Assembly: GCF_008831285.2 (NCBI RefSeq)
Contig: NC_045149.1
Span: forward strand, 21,343,035 to 21,407,034
Source of the DNA: Nymphaea colorata
Lineage: Eukaryota > Streptophyta > Magnoliopsida > Nymphaeales > Nymphaeaceae
Direction of reading: 5' to 3'
Length of the DNA stretch: 64,000 nucleotides
The translations under genes and the position numbers were made by a program. Position 1 is the first letter of the stretch; each line of letters begins with the position of its first letter. Positions 12,201 through 24,000 of this stretch are shown one piece after another. The notes beneath the pieces were generated by a model. That model had not been told where the DNA came from, made no database searches, and saw only the letters and a list, made by a program, of their open reading frames with translations.

Positions 12201-14821
12201 TTCGTATTCCCAAAAAAGTGATTCTCATCCTAGAAAGAAGCATGGCTCTCTTCCTTTGGGGTACCTGCAATGCCCAAAGAGGTCTCCACCTGATTTCTTG
12301 GAAGAACATAACCAAACCAAGGGAAGAAGGAGAGGCAGGTATAAAACCTCTAAAAGAGTCCAATCGGGCTCTATAAAACCTCTAAAAGAGTCCAATCGGG
12401 CTCTCCTGGCTAGTAGAGTGTGCGATATTTTTAACAAAGAATCTCACATCCGCACAAGGCTGAACCAAAGGTACCTGGCCCCTCATAAAAGCCTATGGAT
12501 AGCTAAATACTCGTCGAAAGGATCATGGGTGTGGCATAGTCTTGGGCGGGGATGAGATTGGATAGAAGCAAAAGTTCAGTCGAAGATCGGTGACGGAACT
12601 TTTATTAAGTTCTGGACAGATCGTTGGGATAACCATATATTGATGGAAGAGAATAATGTAGAGGAGTTTAGTAGATGGAGACAGGACCGAGGCCTATCTA
12701 TTTCACAAGCAAGGTCCTATTATGAGTCCATGTGCAATGCTAGGGTGCAAAGCATCCTTGAGAGGCTGCAATTGAACAGCAATAAAGATCAGTTAGAGTG
12801 GATGGTGGAAGATAAGGATGGTGGAAGATAAGGCTACAATCAAAGGGAAAGATGTTTGGAAGAAGCTAAGACTTAAGAACTCGAGACGAGAATCAATCTT
12901 GGAAGAAAATGATATGGAACCATGATGCCCCTTCAAAAGCAGCTGGTTCTCCTTCATTGCACGCCATATCCGCCTGCCCACAATGGATAGAATCCAAAGA
13001 TGGGGCTGCCAGTTCGCGAAGTGCACTCTATGCGAGAGAGCTGAGGAATCGAATTATCATGTCATCATCAGCTGTCCATGTGCCAAACAGGTGTGGAGCT
13101 AGGTGATTGGTAAATTTGATAGTAAAAGAATTCCATGGTCTAACATTTATAAAGAATTTCAGCTATGGATGAAGACGCCCTTGAAATTACCATGGCTTCA
13201 AAAGTGCTGGGCTATAACCTTTCAATTGGTAGTGTGGCAATTATGGGTATCCAGAAATTGGGGTATCATGAGAATGAAGAAACGCTTCTTCTCAATAACA
13301 TCAAACATAAAGTTTGGACCATGTGCTGTGAGTCTGTGACAGCTATAAAAGTGTGAATTGGGAGGTGAATGATAGGATTCTTATGAATGTCTGGGTAAAC
13401 TCAGGTGCTATCTGTTGTAGAAATGAGGAGATAGAAATGGACCCCAGTGAAATTCAAATTTTGATACCTAATGTAGAGGCAGGGCCAGGGAGGTTTTCTC
13501 GATCTGGTTCAGCACTAGAGAAAGTCAGCTGAAGTGGAAGTCGGTATGGGCTAGTGAAAGGAATGATACAGCGGAATTGGAGCTTCTGAACTCTGCTACA
13601 AGAAGGTGGGGGCAGAGTTGGGAGAACAGTTATTATGCAAAACAGAAATGCAAAGAAGAGACTTAAAAGCATGAAGAGTGGAAAGCACCGAGTGCCAGAG
13701 AGATGGCAGGATCTTGCTAAGGAGATACAGAATTTGACTTTTTTGGATGGCTTTCCCACCTTGAAGGCTGGCACCATTTTGAACAGACATGGCTACCGAG
13801 ATTACAGGGATGATGGGGGGGGATACATCATTGTTATGGTTTGCGCTGTTGCCTATTTTGGGTGAGAGTAGCAGTGTAGTTCCTACTGTCTTGTTTTAGT
13901 TTTTGAGCTACTCGGCTTGATAGTTGGGGCATGCTACTGCTGATGCGTGTTTTGCATCCCCATTTTTTTGGTGGTGCTCCTTGTATATATATCATATCTT
14001 TTTTAATAAAATTAGGGAGGCCATCTCCCAGCAATCCTTTGTTGGAACCTCACAGCTTACCACCTGCCTTTCTGGATACTACTAAACCATCAGGTCTGCT
14101 TCCGAGTAGAGGTAATAACTACATTTCTGTACAGCATACACCGCTAATCCTACTCGCAACTAGTATTGATCTGCTGTATAGCCCCCTCTGTCTATCACGA
14201 AAAAATAAAATAAAGTAAAATGGTGAAATTCCTTTTTCTATCTTACAGCTAAGCCCTATAACCCCCTATAGATATGCGCCTCATTCCGCAAAAGGAGGAG
14301 CAAGAATCCCTTCTCAAGGCCACACGTCGTAATCCAAGCAACTTTTAACAAACAAAAAGGATTGTCCCGAATCATCGTTTCCAGTCAAGCACAAGCAACC
14401 CAACGTCAAAATCTACAAAGACGGCCGACAACACCGGGACCACATTGAAACGAATCAAACCATCGTAATTTAAACCATTACCAGAGGCACAGCAGAAGGA
14501 CCTCGCGAATAGAACCACAGTAATCAAGCACCGGAACCGACACCGTCAAAATAAATGGAACAAGAAATGAAAGCATGCGGCGGAGTCAGAACTCACATAT
14601 GTGTTAAGCTGGCGGACGAAGCTAGAGAAGTTGTTGTGCTTGAAGTACTTGGGGAGGAGATCGCGGGCGAACTCGGGCGGGTTCCACACGACGAAGCTGT
14701 TGTTCCCCTGGCTCCACGACACGATCGAGTCGGTGGAGGGGTCCTCCACCATGTCGTACGTCTTGCTCAGAAATGGCGGCGGCGCGCCGGCGCCAAGTCC
14801 GGCGTGCCCTCCCGACTCCAT
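6239..14821 (-). CDS. HSFA1: Class A1 heat shock transcription factor (two exons, 500 aa)
   Basis: Master activator of the plant heat-stress response; trimers bind heat shock elements in the nucleus. Exons are 14821-14597 and 7516-6239. The donor GTGAGT follows LNTY and the acceptor AG precedes GFRKV, the conserved intron position inside the HSF DNA-binding domain. Visible domains: DNA-binding domain (about 15-107); HR-A/B coiled coil (about 136-205) with the class A insert and heptad Q/L/M residues; nuclear localisation signal NKKRRLPK (216-223); an AHA-type activation motif with [12 protein letters not shown] (about 438-449); and a leucine-rich C-terminal export-like motif, [11 protein letters not shown] (484-494). 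The ATG at 14821 is chosen because the frame upstream offers only a GTG. Length and motif order fit HSFA1. The 7.1-kb intron is unusually long. A 3-codon upstream ORF (ATG at 14871) lies 38 bases before the start codon. Assignment to A1 rather than another class A clade rests on remembered family motifs. Confidence 0.95.
9200..9290. repeat. Compound (CT)n-(TA)n microsatellite
   Basis: About 38 bases of CT dinucleotides run directly into about 52 bases of TA dinucleotides. The TA block abuts an inverted-repeat element that starts at 9291. Confidence 0.95.
9291..9650. mobile_element. 360-bp non-autonomous inverted-repeat element, TIR GTCACAAAAAACG
   Basis: The left end GTCACAAAAAACG is the exact reverse complement of the right end CGTTTTTTGTGAC (13/13). 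The interior repeats short motifs such as CCCGTATTATA and CCGTTTTTT and has no coding capacity. It sits directly against a (TA)n block. No clean target-site duplication is visible, perhaps because it inserted in TA repeats that later changed length. The superfamily is unassigned. Confidence 0.65.
10092..10440. mobile_element. Second, diverged member of the GTCACAAAAAACG inverted-repeat family
   Basis: The left end GTCATAAATAACG matches the family TIR at 11 of 13 positions. The right end reads out as a degenerate complement (ACACAAAAAACACG on the minus strand). The interior has the same style of A/T runs broken by ACGG and ACG motifs as the element at 9291-9650. Like that copy it lies next to TATATA sequence. 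The left boundary is approximate. Confidence 0.42.
12341..12404 (+). repeat. Perfect 32-bp tandem duplication inside the LINE remnant
   Basis: Two identical 32-bp units lie at 12341-12372 and 12373-12404. As 32 is not a multiple of three, the duplication shifts the ORF2 frame. Confidence 0.95.
12801..12832 (+). repeat. Perfect 16-bp tandem duplication inside the LINE remnant
   Basis: GATGGTGGAAGATAAG occurs twice head to tail at 12801-12816 and 12817-12832. The unit is not a multiple of three, so it also breaks the reading frame. Confidence 0.95.
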
Positions 14822-16173
14822 CCTTCCCCCACACCCCACCAGTTCTCCTCCCCCAAACCCTAACACCTCATCTCCAACGCGGCCGCTATTCCCCCTGTCA
14901 AAGCGTCAATTCACGTGCAAGAAAGAATTAGGGTTTTCCCGTTACTCTGAAACTCCGGTTTTCTGAGGAAGACGAGAGCGGGAGTACAGTTACGGCGGGA
15001 AGCAGGGGATCGTGCTCTGGGGAGAAGATACAGGGGAGGCGGAGATAAAAGGGGAAGAGGATTTAGTTAGCTACGGGTATAAAAGTAATTGCGGAAGGTG
15101 GAACACCAGATGACCGGGGAGGGGAAGGCCGGACCTAACACTGCGGTGCCGCGTACAAACTGACGGAATCCCGGTCTTACCCTTTGAGTTGGAAAATTAG
15201 ACGGCCTTGTGGCCCGGGCCGGACGACCGGTTGGGTGCGGAGTCAGCACCCACAGATCTCCTGCACCGGGAAAACCTTGTGATATTTATTATGCAAATTT
15301 AAAGATAAAAAAAAATCTTCCCAAATAAAAATCTGCCGTCTTCAGACCGGTAAAAACTAAAAAAGTAATAATTAATAATCACATTAATTACTTCGAAATT
15401 TCCGAATACGGGATATGGTTTCAGGGCATAAATATATTAAAATATTGAATTAACATATAAGGCGATATTTTAAAGGAAAATAAAAGCTCCATTAATTAAC
15501 CGGACAAACCAAACGGCCCCTTAAAAACTTCACCCACATTATGTTGCATTTAAGGATTATGCTGTACAAGATACTGCTTCTTACTTAATTGTTGAGTCTG
15601 ATACTTCTTTCATCATTGAATTCTTTGCGGTTCACATTAAATAAACTTGTCCGTATGAGTTAACCAATAATAATTTCTTCGTTGTGACGTCTGAATATGT
15701 TAGATCTGGTTATAGAAGGAGGCGTGTTTTGAATGATTTTCATTGCATCAATGAATGTGACCAGCTTCAGTATGTCATAACATTTAAATTTTTAGAATTA
15801 GATCATAAAAGACCAACCGGTTTGATAATTAGCATATATGAAACTGACATAAACATAATCAAGGAATGATATAAAACTTCAGGTTGCTGAATTTGAATGT
15901 ACTTGACAGTGGGAGTTACTAAAAACGATAGAACAAATTGCTTGTCCTCTTGAAGGTTAGACATTCATCTAATATCATAAACATTATGAAGGAAAGATTT
16001 AGGCCAGTTTTGATCAAAATTATCTTATTTTTTTCCTTTAACAATTTCTAAAACGATCATGCGTATGCCAAAAATTTCAAGGCCATTTATACATTTGTTA
16101 TACAACTTCTAGATAAAGTTTATGTTTACTTGCTTGTCAGCAAATCTTGTAAATGATTTTCCTGTCATTTCGT
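14822..16173. other. 5' leader and promoter region of the heat shock factor gene, then AT-rich intergenic DNA
   Basis: Roughly 14822-15250 is relatively GC-rich and would hold the leader and promoter of the minus-strand gene. No unambiguous TATA box or consensus heat shock element array was found by eye. Beyond about 15250 the sequence is AT-rich with no recognised gene. Confidence 0.5.
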
Positions 16174-16176
16174 TTA

Positions 16177-16369
16177 GGCAGCGTTTGCTAGCCCGGTGAT
16201 TTAAGATCCCAGGATTTGAGATCCTGGCATCTTGAAAACCGAAGGTTTGAAAGCCCGCCCGTTCTGTAATACGAAGACATTCTCTCTCTCTCTCTCGCTC
16301 CCTCTCACTCTCATCCCGACCTCAACGGGAAGCTCGAAGGCAGGCTGCAGGCATGGCCATGGCGGTGCA

Positions 16370-16409
<40 letters not shown>

Positions 16410-16628
16410 GGCGCGCGCGCTGTCTGGCCAGACCCTCGTCGAGGGTTCTGATTTTTTTTCAGAACCTTCATCGAGGGTTCTTTCAGATCATGCAGAACCC
16501 TCGGCGAGGGATTTTTACATACCCTCGTCGAGGGTTTTAGTGGATCGAAGGTTTCAAACTTCGATCGAAGAAACCCTAGACCAAATGGAGTGTTTCAACA
16601 TTTTTTTCTTGGACTCTTCCTCTGTCGT

Positions 16629-16675
<47 letters not shown>

Positions 16676-16858
16676 TCTTCTCTCCCTCTCTGTGTCTGTT
16701 TTCTTCCTGCACGCTGTTGAAATGGTCCTTCTGCTTCTTCTGCTTCCCGCGAGAATTTCCCGCGCTTCATCTCAGATTTTTTCATCTCAGATTTGAGATC
16801 CGTTGTTTGCTAAAAGCGTAGATCTCACCTTGAAATCCGGCCACTACCAAACACGGCC
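16177..16858. mobile_element. 682-bp Tourist/PIF-Harbinger-like non-autonomous element
   Basis: The ends GGCAGCGTTTGCTAG and (reverse complement of the right end) GGCCGTGTTTGGTAG match at 12 of 15 bases and resemble Tourist termini. Both sides carry TTA (16174-16176 and 16859-16861), the Harbinger-type 3-bp target duplication. Inside are (CT)n tracts at about 16373-16405 and 16631-16671, and four copies of a CCCTCGTCGAGGG-like palindrome between about 16430 and 16535. No transposase is encoded. Confidence 0.72.
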
Positions 16859-16861
16859 TTA

Positions 16862-18016
16862 GGATTTCTAGGATTCATGTGGAAAGCTGAATATGGCAGA
16901 TCCGGGTCTGACACAGTCCAATACCCGACCCAATTCCGATTGGACAAATGGTTGCTTGGTCCTACTTAGCAGCCAACTCTATCTGAAACGGGTGGTTCCA
17001 ATGATTGGAAGGCTAATTACCTAACTGCACATGACTTTTAGTCACAGACAATGGCACATATGCATAGCTTTCTATAGCTTATATTTTGATCAAAATTATG
17101 ACTTTCTTACATAATCTTTGCCCCGAATTATCATCGCTTAAATATTTGTTGATTACCCAATGACATTGAAACTTTCATATAAAGTTCATGTTTCATTTGT
17201 TTCACACCTTAGAAACGTGCTCAACAATTTGTGCAACAGTTGCTTCGGTGAGAGTTACTCATTTGAAACTTAGATATGCTTCAAGCATAATCAAAGGCAC
17301 TCAAATATGTGACATCTTATGTACATGTTATTGAATTTGATGTAGAATCCACCATACAAAACTGGTATGCATAATTTTTTGTTTCTAACACCAGCAATCT
17401 TGTTCTTCCTGTCTTAATAGAAGAAATCTGCACATGAAAAAATGGGACTTGGTTGTCTTTGCCATTGACTTAAAATTTGGTGTCGTCTCTCCTAAAACTT
17501 ATGATTGCTTAACTCGTGGAAAGGATGGTACTTGTAGCGTGAAATCTATACTTTTGACAACCATTTTTTTACAGTTCTTCATTAAAATCATGCATCTAAA
17601 GCCATGATAATCAAAGCTCACACAGTCTTTACCTTCTAAATGATAAGTTCATTGTTAACGCGTAAGATTCTGAGAGATTACTTGATCATCATCAATAATA
17701 GTATCATTATAAAGTTGGGTGGTCGGGACTCACCGATTCTTCTGTCCACTTGAATGGTTTCTTGCCATCTAAAAATAGAAAATATCACTGGCAATGATGA
17801 AGTGAATTAACAATAATGATAGATAAGATGGGAAATTCCAAGCGGACTTTACATGTGCAGGATTATTCCTAAAACTGTACCGTGGCCAAGACTGAGACCT
17901 ATGTAGGTAATTTTTTCTTTCGCTTCTGAAAAATCATCGCTACTCCCAGGGCTCTCTCACTCTCTTGTGTGCCTCCGCTCTCTCCAAAACACTCTGATAT
18001 CTTATTGTAGAAAGTG
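16862..18016. other. Intergenic DNA and probable promoter/leader of the fibrillin-11-like gene
   Basis: AT-rich sequence without a recognised gene. The last few hundred bases before 18017 should hold the promoter and 5' leader of the plus-strand gene. I could not pick a single clear TATA box. Confidence 0.45.
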
Positions 18017-21000
18017 ATGGCCGTAAACAGCAATGGCGTCCTCGGTTCCCCGAGTCCAGAGTGGTTACGTTCACTCAGAAAAACAAAATATTCTTCGCTG
18101 CCGAGTTCTGTGATGCTACTCGTTAATCCATCGGAAAGGAGGAGCTTTCTGTGGAAAAGTGACTTTGCCCATAAGGGAAGAAAACACTGGGGAGTATTTG
18201 CAGGTTTAATGACCAATCCAAATGATTTTGAAGTCGGAAGATTCATTGGGGATTATGGGTTTATGAATATCACCAGGTAAAGCTTTATGGTTTTTCCTGT
18301 ACTTTGTCCAATCCTTGTAATTTTTTTAGTACATGGCGTTCTTAAGGTGTATTTTTTTTATGTTGTACGTTGTTGGCTGCATAAGTTCGGAAATTTTTGT
18401 TCTCATTTTTAATTTTTCAGCCATTTTCGTCTGCTTGAAAGTTCACGCAATTCCACGGGATGGAATAAAAAATGGATCTAACCCGTGGGCCTTCTTTTGG
18501 TTGTCCACTGCCACAAAGTAATGGCACTCGGCTGACTTGCAGCGAAGAAGGCGTTCTTTTGCAGATTACTGAAGTAGAAAATTGGAACATGTCCAATAGT
18601 GGTTTTTTCTTTTTGGCAGCTACTCTTCGTTTCAATCAGGGAGCTTCCTTGATGGCGGAAGACTTGAAGACGTGGATAGTCGAAAGTATCAGAGTGATAT
18701 CGAGAGCTTACAAGTTCAAGACGTCAGAGAGGGGCCTGTCAAGATCAGGTACAGCTCTTATAGATCAATGGATGTTGTTATTTTTATCTATTTAAGTCCA
18801 TCGTGTAATTAAAACTATACTTGACAGCTTCAATGCAGGCTTTATGATGGTCGAGTAACTCAGGGTCCTAAGAAGGGAACTCGAGTTATGTTTAAGGTAT
18901 GGCTCCCTTCCTAATACAAAATCAAGCCTGTCTTTTGCTTTCAAGGGAGTTCCACTCATCTTTACTATGTCGTGGCCACAATTATAAGGTTATTTATTAT
19001 CTGTATTCCAGCATCTTGATTCCTGTGTGTTTTGGCGGGCTGAGTTGCTATCTATAACTGCATACAAAATGTCATGTCATGAAATTTTGTTGCTAGGAGA
19101 AGATGAATTTCTAATGTACGAATTTATGCATTAGTGCTTTCTTTAAAGTATGCAAAAGGCAGAAGTTTATGTCCAGATCAATATTGACCATATTGCCTTG
19201 CAACAGTTTATGACACTATTCACTCTTGAAAATGATCGTAAATGTGCATCAAAGAGAGCCAAGATAAGTGCGGAAGCTTCTTTGAGGTCTATTTTCTATA
19301 AAAACAAAAAAAAAGATGATACCTGTTATGCTGTTAAAATAGCCATGCTTCAGTGCATTTCATGGAGTTCTGGAAGGAAATAATCAACTCAATTGCTAAA
19401 GTTTGAATTGTCCCTTATATGAGAACATGAAAGAGGTGAATTACAGACCACTATAACAAGGTAGTTTCTTTGGTATGATCTGATTTTTATATTCCTGACA
19501 GGACCAGTTACCTTCTCATCCATTGATGGCCTACTCTCTATTTAAAACAATTTTATTAGCAATAATTGAAACTAAGGCATACGAATTTGACCTCTAGAGA
19601 CTTGTTATTCAATCGGAGGGTGGAATAGGCATGAAGCAAAAGCAAGCACTAGACGAGATTAGCACAACATAAGTACCAGCTATAACTTGAAACCTGCTTT
19701 ACCTTCAAACGGATATGCTTATTTCCAAAATGATCTTCTTTAAAGCCCTTGTAAATTGTTATGCATCCCTTATGCCTTCTTAAAAGTATTATCCTCACGT
19801 GGTTGGGAACACATGTATATTATAAGCCTATTTCCACTTTTAGATCCTCATAAACAAGAACATGAAGGTCTAGGTCTGTCACATTCACCATGAAGAGAGT
19901 GCATGTTCAAACTTTTTATTATTATTATTTCTAAATAAATGGGAAGATTCATGTAACAGGTTATGGGAATCACCAAGTTAACAACGTTTGAGATGGAGAA
20001 TGCACTAGAAGAGACAGTAAAGACCAATGTTATCCGTATCGTACGATACGGACGCGTATCGTACGATACGTATCGTATAGGTCAAGAAAACCTATACGAT
20101 ACGATGTTTAAAGACGATACGCGTCTGTATCGTACACGTATCGCACGATACGTGCGATACGGGCGATACACCCCCGTATCGTACGATACGGGTTAAAACA
20201 CAAAATTTTTTATTTTTTAAAGTTTAAACACTCCTCCCTCTCTCTCTTCTTGTATTTAAATACTCCAAGAGACGTAGGAGGGAGAGATTTTGCACATTTT
20301 CATCAAAAATAACCAAGGATTCATCGATTTGGAAAATATTATCGTTAAATCATGAAAGATGATAAGTTGATAACTATATGTTTTGAACTTATAAAATTGT
20401 GATGTAATATAAGTCCTAAAACTCAAAGTCCTAAGACTCTAAGTCTTAAGATTCTATAAAATTTTCAAGTTTAAAATTGTGATGGATGCTTATTATGTTA
20501 TTTTGAATATCTAATTTCTAATTTTTGCATGCGTTGTTGACACACATGAATGTTCCTTATGTATGATGATCTTTTTTATATTTGAATATATTTTTCTTGA
20601 TTTCTTATTTTTTGTTTATTTTTTCAGATTTTTAATAAATTTTCTCTATTTTTTCTGATTTTTAAATATTTTTTAAAATTAAAAAATTAATTTTACGATA
20701 TGCTACGCTACGTTTACGATACGTTACGATACAGCGTATAGGTCAGCCCGACCGATACGCGATACGCTACGCCTTTTATAACATTGGTAAAGACACTAGT
20801 GGGTCCACAGGATACAGAAGACAAATGAACACTAGAGTGGATATGATGAGAAATGGCTGCTTCAACAACCTTTCTCTTCAAATAAGCAGCCATTCGTCAC
20901 CTGCCATAATCAACAGCATGGATGTTCGCTAGAATTTGTTCCAACTGGCAGAGATCACCTCAAAAAGCTGTTGGAATAGCAACTGGAACATGGACTGTCA

Positions 21001-24000
21001 GTGGATATTGGTGCACTACATTGACCAAGCTTTTTCGAAAGGCCTCTATTACTTGTTGTATAACTAGAAGAAAAGTTCTTCACTCTCTTAAGCAGTTTGG
21101 CATGTCACAGATCAATATGAGAAGCTACACCCAGTCCATTGGATATGATTCACTACATTGAGGTGTTGCAATAGCAGGAGACGTCAAAAAGCTTGCTCTT
21201 GTTGATGGCCCTTTATAGCCATGAGGCAGTGCATTGGAATGTCCTTGAATTAGTTTTCAATATGGATAAGATTTAATCTGATCCTGCTCTACTCAATATA
21301 ACAAGTTGTAGTTGCTGCTCCTGAGCATCAAACCAGTGGCGGAGCTAGGAATTTAAGTGGGGGTTGGGGGGTTTAGTATATAAATTTTTAGTTGCGGAAG
21401 GACACATGCATGTAAATCTCTATAATCATAATGATAAAGGAGTTCTCTGCTTGTTCTTTCTTCAACTTTTGTGCGCTTGCCTGCTAGGTCACCAACAAAA
21501 GTTACACCAATGTGACTACTTATGTCTGGCCTATGTTAATTTATGCAGGATCTAATAATAGTTAATGTGCTCTGAGAGTCTTCTTTAGTCCTTCCACGGT
21601 TCCACCATTATGCCTGAAATTTCATGCAGTTCAGTTGGATGCAAGATCTTACGCAGAGGCCTACCAAGAATATCTGGCACGATTCCTGGGTTCATCCTTA
21701 ATCCAGGATCGTGGTTCATCTTGAAGATAAATATTATGCACTCCAAAGTAAAGGAAAAGAGAAACAAGCAAAACTCTTGAAAAGTTTCTGAAGTTAAATT
21801 TCTCTCTCGAACTTTGCAAAGTATAGTTTTTTCATACTTAAAGCTATAAACGTATGGTGTTATGTAGGCATTCATGCATCTGCACATGTACAAAAAATTT
21901 GGTTGGGCATTTTCTTCAACAATCAGAAAGATGGATACGTATATACATACATATCTAAATATGCTTTCTTCATGTGTATGTGTGTTTATGCATATGATTT
22001 GTGCATGTCCATCATGAACATCCAGAATTATTTATTCCTTTAACAATTTGGAATAATATTATTAGTATTGCTATTTGCTATTTTACACCCTTAGTACCAC
22101 AAGCTTCAATTTCCTTTAGTTCTAAGTATTTTTTTTCAATGTCTCCAAGGTTTATCCTGGAAAATGGAATGGTGGCATAGAAGCTGAAACGATGGCTGCA
22201 AACGAGCTTAGAGCTCATGCTTCCCTCCAAGTAAGGATCTCTGGTATTTTTGAGTGCCTCCTAAAAACCTTTTTATCTGAGTAGTCCTCTAGAAAAAAGT
22301 GAAATTTGATGTGTTTCATGTAGGATGTTGCGGAAGATGTCTGTCAAAATCTTCAGATACTGTTAGGTGGTTTTGAAACAAGCACAGGTGAACAGGTGTT
22401 GCTCAATGCTCATGAATGCAGAATTCTTTTATTAAATTATTCACTTGTGACTTGTAATTTATTTTATGATACTGGGCTAAAAATTCACCTCTTCGCTCTC
22501 CAGTGGCTTGCATTCCAGAATGATGGAACATATAGCGCAGCAGACTATGCCAAGGTTATGAGCGAATCAGTATCAAATTCTCAAGCCCAAAGAGAGTGGA
22601 AATTATGGAATCCTTTTGAATGGAAAGAGTCCATCAAACGCAGGCAAATTTTTGTGATTAAGATACTTCGGGGTGCTATACATGGACTTGCCTTCATGCA
22701 TGACCATGATAGGCTACATCAAAGTCTTGGACCAGCTTCTGTAGTTCTCAAGTATTGCAAATTTTTTTTCAGCATTATGGTTATTTTCTTTAAAATATGT
22801 CTTACAATTATGATGTTGTCTTTATCTTGCAGCACAATTAGAGAGAAGGATGTTGCCTATTTGGTGCCACAAGTTCGTGATTTAGCATTTTCTGTTGATA
22901 TAAGGTAACGTTCTGCTTAATTTCTAAGACACTGAAAAGCTGGTTGTCTCGTAGGCTGCAAGATGGTGGTTTTACATGTAGTGTCTTGGCTCTTACGAGT
23001 GAAAAAATGCTTAGGTGTTTCTCTTGAAAAATGCTATTCGAACCTTCAGGTGCTCATCTCTAGAGTCAGGCCCAAGCCTTCTCTCAGATGCATTATGGCA
23101 CAGGGCAGCTAGGGCAGGTGCTTTTAACTCCTTGGAGAAGCGAACCTTTGGTATAGCAGATGACATGTAAGGAACTTTAGGTCTTCTTCCCTCTTTTGCT
23201 TTTCAACAGCTCCTTACTTTTTGCTTGACAGATGAAATTTAAGATTTGACTTTCATCTTTCTCCTTGTTGAGAGCAGCTTTGAAGCTGGACTTCTCCTGG
23301 CATACTTGGCCTTTGTCCCATTCTGCGAAGCAGGCATAATGGATGGGCCCTCACTACAGGTAATTGACTGCTCCTGCTCCTGCTCCTGTCATTGTCTTTC
23401 CTTTGTCCCTGGATTTATTAAGCTAGAATCCCCATTCAGTTGCAATGTTTTTTTTGCCTTAAATGATTATGGTTATCATATTATGCTTGCAGAAGCTGTT
23501 GGAGAGCACTTTCCAACTGAACATGGAAGCAGTAAGAGAGTATGTCTCCCTTCTTGCTTTTTTGCCATGAATGATGTGGCTTTCCTTAGCTCTTGCCTAG
23601 TAATATTTTATTTGAAAGTATGCATCCGTTTTTGGGCCCGAAAGTAGAATTATCATGACATATCCGTGGCGTTTTTGGCAGAATAATCATAGTGTGAGTA
23701 ATTGGTGTGTTTATTTTAAGCCATGTTTCCAGCTCCAAGTCTGGAAACTGGTTGGCTGGGTCTTGAAGGCAGGTAACACATGAAATATCTTGCTTAGTAT
23801 ACTACTAAGAATGGGGCATAAGAGTAAAATATCCCCACTGAACTCCGTAACTTGTGTGAAAATTTTCATGTGGAGGATGAATAGATTCTCATATGGTTCT
23901 TTGCTACACCTTATAGTTGGGAAAAGTGCGTAGGCTTAGGCACTGGGAAGTGACCTAAAGGCCTGGGCTAAGGCACCTTGGTTGTCCAAACCAAAAAAAT

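Larger units (their letters stand above)
11800..14020 (+). mobile_element. Degenerate L1-type LINE remnant (3' half of ORF2)
   Basis: Fragments of a plant non-LTR retrotransposon ORF2 are read in shifting frames. From about 11848 to 12190 the C-terminal reverse-transcriptase region shows [11 protein letters not shown] and [20 protein letters not shown]. From 12191 onward come VFRIPKKVI and [18 protein letters not shown]. Near 12940-13100 a zinc-binding zf-RVT domain appears in another frame ([16 protein letters not shown], then [18 protein letters not shown]). Near 13210-13260 is the typical [10 protein letters not shown] stretch. The 3' end near 13980-14020 carries TTTAATAAAATT. Frameshifts and stops, including two short tandem duplications, make it inactive. 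It is antisense to the host gene. The 5' half is missing and I saw no target-site duplication. Confidence 0.85.
7517..14596 (-). other. Single 7.1-kb intron of the heat shock factor gene
   Basis: Boundaries follow GT-AG on the minus strand. The intron contains a TG/TA-rich microsatellite near 8270-8345, a T-run near 8641, (CT)n-(TA)n at 9200-9290, two related inverted-repeat elements (9291-9650 and 10092-10440), (TG)n at about 9905-9929, and a plus-strand LINE remnant (about 11800-14020). Between these I see no gene. Confidence 0.85.

Noticed and set aside
14822-14866. N-terminal extension of the heat shock factor starting [11 protein letters not shown]
   Set aside because: The apparent first methionine is a GTG. 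The first in-frame ATG is at 14821.
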